Positions 35,541-45,600 of a DNA stretch of 64,000 nt are shown one piece after another. The notes below the pieces were generated by a model. It was not told the origin of the DNA and did no database searches. It was given only the letters and a program-made list of their open reading frames with translations. Made by a program: the position numbers and the translations under genes. The stretch is from Plazaster borealis (lineage: Eukaryota; Echinodermata; Asteroidea; Forcipulatida; Labidiasteridae), in assembly GCA_021014325.1 (NCBI GenBank), contig CM037459.1, forward strand, positions 13,914,501 to 13,978,500, written 5' to 3'. Numbering within the stretch: position 1 is the stretch's first letter; every line of letters starts with the position of its first letter.

Positions 35541-36333
35541 CAAATGAAAATCTGAAACATTTTTTTTTTCTTCGCATGCTGTGATTTGTTTGGTTTTCGC
35601 CTTGAAATACCTTCTGTGCATAACCTGTAAACTAATCCCAACCGTTTGAAGAAAAAAAATGCATAAATCAAATGTACATGGTTTCAGTACATCAACTATA
35701 TAGGCCTGTCTTTACACGTCCCATTAATTATTGCTAAAGCATATAGCCCCCATTTCACCCAAACCCCTCATTATGTGTACGCCCTCTATATGCTCAGTAA
35801 TGGACAGACAGATTAAAGCCATACCTGATGTGGCATAGCATGATGCCTTTTCCCAAAAGAAAGAAATACTATTGTTGTCTTCCCTTTGCCCTTGCCCCCT
35901 TTAAAAAACAAAATCTCTTCAAAATGCAACCATTCGATTAAACAGAGCAATATCTTCATCATCGTCATATTTCATCTGTATTGCCTACATTTAAAAAACA
36001 TAATTTCCATGAAAACAAAATGTTTTCTGTACGTGTAATTGGAATTTTATTAGAAATTGACTTGATTCCATTTGGTGTGGAAGTGAGCCCAATCCAGTCC
36101 AACACAATACAATTAATTTGGAATATCATGTGAACTAATTATTTAATTCACAAAGTGAAAAAAGTACTCATGTTTTTATCAATTATTTACAAATAATGAT
36201 TGAAACAACTTTTATTCATTTAGGCAACAATTTTATTGTACATAAGTCTGTTTTATCAAAACTCTAATGAATCAGAATACAACCACAAAAACTGAACTTT
36301 TAAAAAGACTTTCTCAAATTTTGCAATTGAATG

Positions 36334-36690
36334 TTAAAGGGATTGTATACGTTTGGTAATTGGAACCCACTGTTTGTTTCAATCCTATATAGTTGTAGAT
36401 ATATTCCATAAAACTAACCTGTGAAAATTTCATTTCATTTCAGGTGGTAGCATTTTGAAATATTGCTGAAAATCTGGAGCGGTTACGTCCACGCAGGAAG
36501 AATAATCTGCAATTGGAATACAAAATCTGAGAAACAGTACTGCAGTAATTCTCAGATTCCATATTTGGGGGATAAAAACTGATATCTTTTTCCATAACCG
36601 CAGTACTTCGAAGTGAACAGTTTCTCAAAATGCATTATACTATCCAAAGCTGCTGTACTTCTTACCGAGTAAGTTTTTATTGCCATTAAT
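36334..36690 (+). mobile_element. TTAA miniature transposon family 2, partial
   Basis: Starts TTAAAGGGATTGTATACG. Shares GCAGTACTTCGAAGTGAA and AGTTTCTCAAAATGCAT with the 28120 copy. The right terminus is missing. Confidence 0.75.
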
Positions 36691-36907
36691 TTTTTCGGGG
36701 TGTTTTTATTTGGAGGGGGAATAACTCGACGGGCCCAGGAACTCCCCACATCAAAATGAGCAGAAAATAAAAGGTCACGAGTCAATTAATAAGTAAAACG
36801 CTGTGAGACTTCCAAGTATTTTCCTTGTATTTTTTAATATTAAGCATTTTGCACTGTATGCTATGGGAGTTGATTTAGGGGGGTTGCACCCTTGGACTCC
36901 GGCGTCA

Positions 36908-37036
36908 TGGGAAATCTGTCCCCCTGGAGATTCTGTCCCCAATGGGAAATTAACATGGGCTGAAGGAGGTTGATTCAAAAGAGGGCGATGTCAAAAGAAG
37001 TTTGTCCTGCCGTATGGGGGGGGGGGACAGAATCTG
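36908..37036. mobile_element. Palindromic miniature transposon, GATTCTGTCCCC family
   Basis: GGAGATTCTGTCCCC at the left and GGGGACAGAATC at the right, with the shared core AAATTAACATGGGCTGAAGG. A long G run precedes the right end. Confidence 0.65.
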
Positions 37037-37390
37037 TGTACATTTTGTACGGTGTTTCCATTATCAAGCGAAGCCAAGAGCCGGAGACGGCGCCTAATCC
37101 GAAGTTTGGGAAAAGCCCATGTACCAATACTATTGTCAGTACTATTGGCAATAATAGGAAAACTGCAATTCGTCATTTTACAGCCAAAATAAATTACCAC
37201 AATGACTTGCACAATTGATGTACTCGGGGTTCGCCTGGTTCAATTCTTATAGTTAGCACACACACAAAATAACAATTACTTGCTAAGAAAGTCCAACATC
37301 TACTAATCAGTAATGCAGACAGCCACTCCACTACTTAAAAGTATCATTTTCTAGAATCCTTCTCAGAACTTGGACAAATGAAAACCAAGG

Positions 37391-37774
37391 TTAAAGACAC
37401 TGGACACCTTTGGTAATTGTCAAAGACCAGTCTTCTCACTTGGTGTATCTCAACATATGCACAAAATAACAAACCTGTGAAAATTTGAACTCGATTGGTC
37501 ATCGAAGTTGCGAGATAATAATGGAAGAAAAAACACCCTTGTCACACGAAGTTGTGTGCTTTCAGATGCTTGATTTCGAGACCTCACGCATGAGGTCTCG
37601 AAATGAATTCAAATACTTTACTTAATTACTTTTTTCTCAAAACGACGTTACTTCAGAGGGAGCCGTTTCTCACAATGTTTTATACTATCAACAGCTCTCC
37701 ATTGATCGTTACCAAGTAAGTTTTTATGCTAAAAATTATTTTGAGTAATTACCAATAGTGTCCAGTGCCTTTAA
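37391..37774 (-). mobile_element. TTAA miniature transposon family 1, reverse copy with hairpin
   Basis: Starts TTAAAGACACTGGACACC and ends CAGTGCCTTTAA. It contains the perfect inverted repeat TTTCGAGACCTCA / TGAGGTCTCGAAA at about 37574-37603, absent from the other copies here. Its right TTAA is also the left TTAA of the next copy. Confidence 0.9.
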
Positions 37775-38135
37775 AGGTATCGTACACGATTGGTAATGAC
37801 TCAAAACAAATATTAGCATCAAAAACTTACTTGGTAACAAGCAACGGAGAGCTGTTGATAGTATAAAACATTGTAGGAAACGACACCCTCTGAAGTTTTT
37901 GAGAAAGAGGTAATTTCTCACTACCATAGTAAAAACTTCTTGCAAGAAGTTTTTATTCCCACCTGAAAGCACACAATTGTACAACAAGGGTGTTTTTTCT
38001 TTCATCATTTTCTTGCAACTTCGATGACCAATTGAGCCCAAATTTTCACAGGCTTGTTATTTTATGCATATGTTGGGATACACCAAGTGAGAACACTGGT
38101 CTTTGACAATTTCCAAACGTGTTCAGTGCCTTTAA
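37771..38135 (+). mobile_element. TTAA miniature transposon family 1, abutting copy
   Basis: Shares the TTAA at 37771-37774 with the preceding copy and lies in the opposite orientation. Its right end CAGTGCCTTTAA is intact. Confidence 0.9.
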
Positions 38136-38622
38136 CCTTAGTTGCGATAATCGTAACCCTCCATCCTCCCGACGGTCGCAGACCGGAGGGTTACGAGACA
38201 ACTAGTGTTAGGAATCACCGTATGTGCAATTTCGACCATTTTTGTCAGACAAGTGACCACATTTGCCCAAGGTAAGATCGCTCAGGTACAACACGCCTTT
38301 GGTACTCATATACTTTAATAAAACATCATACATTCTAAAAACCAAACATTTTGAAAAGGGTATTGCACACAATTCTGTTACTACAGGGTACTAATAATGG
38401 TATGGCGTTACCATACCGTTACTAATAATGGTATGGCACAGTAACATTTCACTGATTGTCTATACATGTACATCAAAAGGTAAGAGTTTGAAACTGGGAT
38501 ACAGATCTTAGGAGGTACATTGAAATGATTGATAACATTAACATGTCCACCTTTTGATAACCCCTTGAGTTATAGATTCCAACAGTCTAAGGAGCTTTTG
38601 GGAACAGTATCCTCACTGCTAG

Positions 38623-38827
38623 CAGGGGCGGATCCAGGATTTTCCAAACGGGGGGGCGTGAAAATATTCCAAGCAGCAAAATGATAAATGAAGTTTGTTG
38701 CCCCATTTCTCCCTCCCCTTCTCTCTCTCTCCCTCTTTTTTTCTTTTCTCCCTCTTTTTAAAAATGTTTTTATATGAAAAGGGGGGGCGTGCGCCCCCCA
38801 CGCCCCCCCCCCCTGGATCCGCGCCTG
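38623..38827. mobile_element. Short hAT-like miniature transposon (GGATCC ends)
   Basis: Starts CAGGGGCGGATCCAGG and ends CCTGGATCCGCGCCTG, flanked on both sides by GCTAG. It contains long G and C runs near the ends and a CTCTCT-rich core. The five-base duplication is shorter than the hAT norm, so the class is tentative. Confidence 0.75.
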
Positions 38828-39450
38828 GCTAGAGAAGTAGATCAAAGAGCTTGATTTATTTAATCTGGAGAAAAATACAGAATTTTTTGTTGAACAGGCA
38901 TCCTTGACGAGTCTGAATTCAGATAAGAGTGCGTACATCTTCAATCATTGAAGGCTGAACTCAAAAGGAAGAAGAACAGTATGAATTTCCCATCCCTGAA
39001 TGTACTCTTTACTTACACATTCCATCTTGTCTATTCTGAAAAAATAACACAAATCAAGCTCTGGCAAACTCAAACAGATATATGTACAAGTAAATACAGA
39101 AGTGGTTACAACTGATAACTGTGATATTTCAGTCATTCAAATCATTTTGATGTAATGAGGAAATATGTACATATCAAAATTACTCAAGGCTGAAGTTCTA
39201 TTTTAACGCAAAGGATTATCTAAACGATGTGCGCTGTATAGACTGTGCACTACATAAATTGGGGAACCCTTTGTTAATTTGGTACGCATCAGCAGGCATA
39301 TTTGACCGTGGATGATGCCCCCCCCCTAAGAAGGAAAAAAACACTCATAAAGAACGTAAGAAATATGACCTGAAATGATCTTCACATTCTTGAAATGAAG
39401 CACACTTGAAATTATTCCCAAGACTAAATCATGAATCCCTTCAACTTCAA

Positions 39451-41085
39451 TCAAAAGGAAAACCTATCGTTCCACTCTGGTCTTTGTTTGGACTCTGCTG
39501 ACTGAGTTACTCTTCGGACACCTCCTGATGATGCAGGTCGTTGACTTGCCTGGAGAAGAGAAGAACAAATTCAACAATGCATAAAAAGAAGAAAAATTGC
39601 TTGTATAAACATGATAAAAACAGTTTATTTTTCTGTCTGTATATTTTTATGTATAAAGTAAAGTCTGTCCCGAGCCAATATGTCTCATATGGCCAGAGTT
39701 TATATCCAGTTGCCTTTGCAAAATAACTGGAAATTGTTATATTCCCCCTGAATAGGATGCCAGTCCATCACAGGTTAATCCTCAGCTCTCGCCGGTGCCC
39801 ATTTGTATTCCTGGGTGGAGAGAAGCAATTATGATAAAGTGTCTTGCTCATGGACACAAGTGCCGCGACTGACCAGGCCAGGATTCGAACCCACATTCTG
39901 TAAAATACAGAACTTGAGTCCCCCGTGGCCCTACATGTTTAGCCCCTCCCCCTCCCCCATACCTGCCAACATTTTGAAAACTGGACAAAAGGACACAAAG
40001 TGAAGGGGGAAGCAAGTGGATTGTCCAATGGCAGAGTCCAGGGTCCACGTGCCCAGGCCTTTGGTAGGGTCCATGATTTGGCTTCATTCAGACCTGTAGC
40101 AGCTGACCACGAACTCAACTTGTGAAATAGTGCCCTCATGTTTCACTATAGTGCCCTCTATTTCAAATGGTGTCTGACTCAGACTGCTGTATTTGTGTGT
40201 TTGAATATTATGTATTTATTCTTCCCCTAAAAATCGAGACGTCCTGAGAAAACAGGACACTTGGAAGTTACGCTTACCCCACACTAAGCTTAGCAATTGT
40301 TTTGGCTGGTCCGGGAAACACAAATTTAAAACAAAACACCCAAAAAAACTGTTGTAAACATGATGAAGACAGTCCCCAAAACGAAATCTGAAATACCACA
40401 TTAGACAAAAAATGTTTCTCATATTTTTGTCGGCAAAAGAAAAACAAATCTGTTCCTTCATTTCACAAACAGCTTACATTTATGAACAACATTCGTAGAG
40501 AAACAACCTGAAGAAGACCAAAAATTGTCACTTTTTATTTTATTGTATCTTGATTATTAAAAACAACATTTTCCACAACCAATCAGTTACTATCACTATA
40601 AGCCAATCAGCAAACCATTTTCCACCTACTTGTCTGTCAGCACTTTGGCTTTTTCTCTGCATACCAGGGGCAGGTTTGGAATTTGTCTTCTTGACATGAC
40701 CTCTGAACTCCATTGAATTGTGGATCCGGCGTTGATTGTGAGACAGTCCTTTGTTTGGATGGATGGGCGGCAGTGATGCACTCTTGGCATCACCTCTCTT
40801 GCTCATCCCAAACGGTCTCCCACTAATGTCAAACCCCGTTGCTTTCCCGTCTCTACTGTGTTTTGGCTCCTCTTGGTGTTCTTGTCTTCGCAGCTCTGCC
40901 TTAAGGCGTTTGTTCAATTGCAAAGCATCGTTGAGGAGTGCGGATGTCTCTTCATCAGTTAGTTCTGTGTGTTCTAACTCACTGCAGATGGATTCCACTT
41001 CGAAGTCTCCACGGTGGCGAAGGTTCCCTTCCGCTAGGGACTGGTCAGCCACCTGCTCAGCAAGGCCTGCAGACGTGTCTTCCAT
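39451..41085 (-). CDS. Unrecognised small protein with a coiled coil (2 exons, 184 aa)
   Basis: I do not recognise this gene. Exon 1 (40630-41085, 152 codons) starts at the ATG at 41085 and ends at a GTAGGT donor. Exon 2 (39451-39549) follows a TTCTCCAG acceptor in the same phase and ends in EWNDRFSF and a TGA. Residues about 44-73 are acidic then heptad-like (ALLNDALQLNKRLKAELRRQ), consistent with a short coiled coil. The remainder is basic and disordered-looking, with conspicuous FDISGRPFGM and HNQRRIHNSMEFRGHVKK segments. There is no signal peptide or membrane span. It is divergent from cactin, with about 1.5 kb between the starts. The composition resembles small ciliary or centrosomal proteins, but that is a weak impression and no function is claimed. 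It is treated as a real gene because of the clean two-exon structure and non-repetitive sequence. Confidence 0.72.
39755..39931 (-). repeat. tRNA-derived SINE fragment (family S2)
   Basis: The minus strand carries GGGTTCGAATCCTGG (B box) and ACTTGTGTCCATGAGCAAGA, then a diverged body. It lies in the intron of the two-exon gene. Confidence 0.65.
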
Positions 41086-42579
41086 CTATCTATTCTTTAA
41101 TCAAAAGTCATCTAATATTTCACCTGAAGACAAAAGAACAAAAAAACTAATAGCTAAATAGGGGTGGGTTGTTCTAAAAATCCTTGACCCCTCGACGTAC
41201 AGCCCCATAATTGAACCGTGTCCCAATTCTGAACCTCGTTTTATACCCCAAGTTTGCATACGGCCCCAATTTGGAATGCAGCATGAGAAACATCTGTCAT
41301 ACAGAGCTGCATGCACTGTGATTGACTAATGAACATGGAGGAATTGCATCCTGACACAGTTTTTGTTGCATGTTTATGCCATTAATCATTGCAACAAAAA
41401 ATGTTGAAAACCAAACCCTGTATGGTGGCAGATAGGCTACATGTACATCTTGACAGCAAATTCAGGATGCTGGAAATACCAGGCCATGCGACCGTCTTTC
41501 CAAAGACCAGCAGAGTCGTCCGAATTGGCAGCAGTGGCTTTCATCACGATAACAAGAGTTTAAGTATGACTGTCCTTAGCAACAGCTGCAGTCCAACCCG
41601 AGCAACTTAAAAGTCGGGGAGTGGGCCAGATTATAGAAGTGGCAAAAACTGATTCAACAATTTCAGAGTAAAATGTTAACTTTTTATAAGCTTTTTATTT
41701 TAACGTGACAAATTTGAATGTTTTTAAAACTATCTACACTCTACAGTTACACTTGACTTGCACGATCGACACAATGCATTTGTTTTTGCCTTCACCATGC
41801 ATCCATGGAAGATGCTCACACACTCACACGTACCATGGAGCAATAAATCTAGTTTATTGCTCCGAGTCCATGGTCAGTGTGTGTCACTGAACTGAACTGT
41901 AGAACGGGGATTTGAAAAATGGTGCACCCCCTTTCTTACAATGTTACCCTAGTTTTGGCGCTGACATGATAATGACAAGTACAAAATCGAACAAAAATTG
42001 CATTCTCTGAAACGTATTACATAAAATGTTCAATGTGCATCATGAAAGAAGCTTTGTAACATTAATTACTTTACCTCATGATCTCATCATCATCATTCAA
42101 TCAGTCAAGAAGAAGCGTCCATCGTCGCCAAGATTCAGTTTGAAAGTCTTGTCTTTAAATAATAGGATGGCAAAGGGCAAGATGGTACCTGTACGCTTCA
42201 ATTACATTTGCATAACAAAATGGCACTTTTTCAAGAGCACAGTCTTAAGGTAATTGCAAACTTCGGCAACCAAAACATCATTTAAAATATATATTTTTCA
42301 ATAGAGTATGTATTTACCTTGAGTAAATATATTAAATCACCTATTAATTTTTAAAATGTAAAAATCTTTAAATTAAGTAAAAACAATTGTGTTAAAAGAA
42401 AATTAAAAAACACAGTTTTAAGTCTGGACTAACCTTTCCCGTTATAGGAATAAGTAGTGCGTTATGCATCCGAAACGTTTTGATGATCGATGGATAGACA
42501 GATCCACTAAAACAACACACGTCGCCAGTTTGTTGATATTTTGACGTGGGAAATTTGTTTGTAGGTATTTTTACTTGTC
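41086..42579. promoter_or_regulatory. Divergent intergenic region between the two-exon gene and cactin
   Basis: This 1.5-kb region separates two start codons pointing away from each other. Regulatory elements for both genes are expected here by position. I see no clear TATA box or other core promoter motif, only the hairpin at 41819 and AT-rich sequence at 42260-42420. Confidence 0.4.
41819..41884. repeat. Hairpin in the divergent intergenic region
   Basis: GGAGCAATAAA and TTTATTGCTCC pair around TCTAG, extended by CCATGG on both sides and by CACACACT/AGTGTGTG. Lies between the two-exon gene and cactin. Confidence 0.7.
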
Positions 42580-42659
42580 ATGGGAAAAAGAGAGAAAAGG
42601 AGGCGACGGTCGAGGTCAAGATCAAGAGATAAACAAAGGGATTATGACAAAAGACGGAG
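42580..42659 (+). CDS. CACTIN: Cactin exon 1 (start of RS-rich region)
   Basis: This 80-bp exon starts at an ATG with G at -3 and G at +4 and encodes MGKREKRRRRSRSRSRDKQ before ending at GGAG|GTAAAA with two bases of an Arg codon. The join to the RS-rich exon at 52348 is in phase across a 9.7-kb intron. It is a short, low-complexity exon, so less certain than the downstream exons. Confidence 0.8.
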
Positions 42660-45600
42660 GTAAAAAAAACTTTTAAAGTCGGGCGCTATCTTCTTGCCCA
42701 GTTTCCGGACAGTTAAATTTTAAGTTTAGGACCCTAAGTCTAGATTTTTCATAAAATTACAACAAAACGGTTGCGTATACTTTCGTGTTAATGTGGCTCT
42801 CTTAAAGGGACACACCGGCTGAATTGGGCTATTTGGGCTACAAAATAGACTAAAATATGACTTCAATGGTCTTCCAGGAATGAAGAAGAACAGTCCATAT
42901 AACAAAAATCATCAAATTTAACCGTTTTTGAGCATTTTTAAACAAAAACGAAGGTCGCGTGATAGTTCGAACCACAAACTGGTTCAAATAATCACGTGAC
43001 CTTCGGAGTTAGTTTTACTTCCAGCCGTATAAACATTAATTACTGCACCGAATTAAACTCTGTTTTTTAACAAGAATTCATGAATATTTGACACACAAAA
43101 ATAGGTATTCAAATTATGGATACAAGTTGTAAATAATACAAAAAAAATCGAACGTAAGATTTTATTTCAGAGAGTCCGAGCAACAGAAGCGTGTATTACA
43201 GTGCACAGCGCGGGGACTCGCTACACGCAACACAGGCGCAGTCGTGTAGCTGGCGAGCGGAGTATCTCGGCGGTGCTAGCAAGACAGAAACCCGCTAGCC
43301 AAGAGTTAAAGCTCATGAACATGTGGGAGTGTAACAGTCGTCACACAATTATAAGATTCGATTAACTTCATATTTCTTGATTCGGTATTAAACATCATTC
43401 ACTTTCTGATTTATTCGGTAGGATTATTAAGAATTAGATTTCACACATATTGTTATTGATTGGCAGCCATCTTGATTATAACCCCAAAGTCCAATCCCAG
43501 CATGCAACTCTTTGTTGATGACCTCATCATTATAATATAGATTACACCCTGTAGTTGAGGATTATAAATATCACATGTAGTACGTGCATTGTATGTCAGT
43601 CCCGTTACACTCCCCCCGACTAAAGGAGATTAGGGGTTCAAAGAAAATATATACATATATTTTTTTATTGCAAACCCAAAATTAGATTTCCACCATATGA
43701 AAACAATTTTTTTTCTACAAGATGTCCATGCCATTTTGCCATGTGTACGAGTTGACATACATACAAAATATTAATATTATCGTAAAGATATATTCTGCTT
43801 TTTTGGTTCAGTTCTTCAATTGTTTAGTATAAAGGCTGCCAGAACACACTGTTTTAAGGTAAAATTCGTTTCTAAACTCAATTTAAGCAATCAAACCAAT
43901 CCTTACTTTAAAAGGTTTCTTAACAACAGTAAAAGGTCAACAATGCAAACATAAGGTAGAAACACCTGGAAATCTGTCTTTAACCACAGTATGGTTTCTG
44001 TCCTGTGGTATAGTTTTGGCTAGGGTTTCTTATTTATTTAGTTATTTTTTAATTTTTTTTTTGACATGCAAAACTCAAATTTGTAAGCACAGAGTTTGTT
44101 GATGAATCGGCTGTATTGCTTAATTCCAGACCAGCTTAGAAAAAAACCAAGAGTCAATTATATCGGCCCTAAACAGTCACAGTTCAACAAGTTTTGAGTT
44201 GATCCACATGAGCAATCACCTCCTTCATTGGGGGTGAACTAGAGACAAGTTTATAGTTCACAGGAGTCAGTCTTTCCAACACAGTAAATGGTCCACACCA
44301 CTTAGGGGCCAGTTTAGCAGCGAAGTGTTTGTCTGCTTTAGATTGTGGATGGGTTCGGAGCATCACCTGATCTCCGTTCTGGAGTGTGGCATGACGACGA
44401 TGTTTGTCATAGTGCTTTTTTTCGCTTCTGTGAAGCTTTGCGCATATTGTCCCGCACTGTTTCCTGAATGGTCTCTCTGTCATCCAACTCCTCTAACTCG
44501 CCAAGTTTCCAATGATTAGACAATGGGCTCTGCAATTGGCGTCCCAACATCACTACACACGGGGGTTTACCTGTCGTTGAGTGCATCACGGAATTTAGCG
44601 CAAATGCGAATTCAGACACATGGATGTCCCACTGGCGGTGATCCTCTGTCAGATAAGACCGCATCATCCCTTTCAAATTCCGGTTAACCCGCTCTACCCA
44701 ATTCGTTTGAGGATGGTAGGGGGTGATAAATACTCGCTCTACGCCCCACTCTGCACACACAGCTTCCATCGCCTTGGAAACAAACTGGGGGCCATTGTCA
44801 GATAGGACTTTCCTTGGGGCTCCAAAACGGCAAAACAGCTGTCGCACCACCACTGATGCCACTTCCTTTCCTGTGGCCTTTCGCATAGGGAAACTTCTGT
44901 CCACTTAGAAAAGTGGTCCACTGCGACTAGCAAATATTCATGGCCAGCGTGGCTCCGGGGAAAGGGGCCCATCAAGTCAATTCCCACTATTTCCCATGGT
45001 TTGTCTGAACTCGTCGACAACATCAGACCTGGTGGCTTTCTAAACACAGGTTTCGTCGCACGGCATTGTGAGCATGCGCGCACGAAATCACGGGCATCTC
45101 TAGAGATTCCACTCCACCACACACAGAGACTGTCCAATCTATCAAGAGTTTTGCCACGACCAAGATGGCCCGAGGTCGGTTGCGAATGACATAACTGTAA
45201 AACAGTCCGTTGAAGAAGTTTGGGCACAACCACTTTCCATTTGATACCTGTGTAGTGGTACAGAATATCATCGGTAACTCGATAGCCACCTGTTTGTTGT
45301 GCTCTCAGTGTAGCTAAGGCCGGATCATTGGCCTGTTCCGTTTTCAAATGATGATGATCCACCAGGGGAGGTGGCACAGTCATTTTATCTCTGGATGATC
45401 CAACCATTCGCCACTGCATTTCCATTTGGTTTTGCCATCGTTTCTTTCTGCACTGGGGGCACGTGTATGCTGGTATAGCCTCTGCTCGTCGTCGGCTGAT
45501 ATTCACACATAGCTGATGGTAATGTACCATCCCATGCAGGTTTCACATTGAATCCAATCAATAATGTCTTGATCAGGGTTTCTGCAAACTATTGCGGCAC

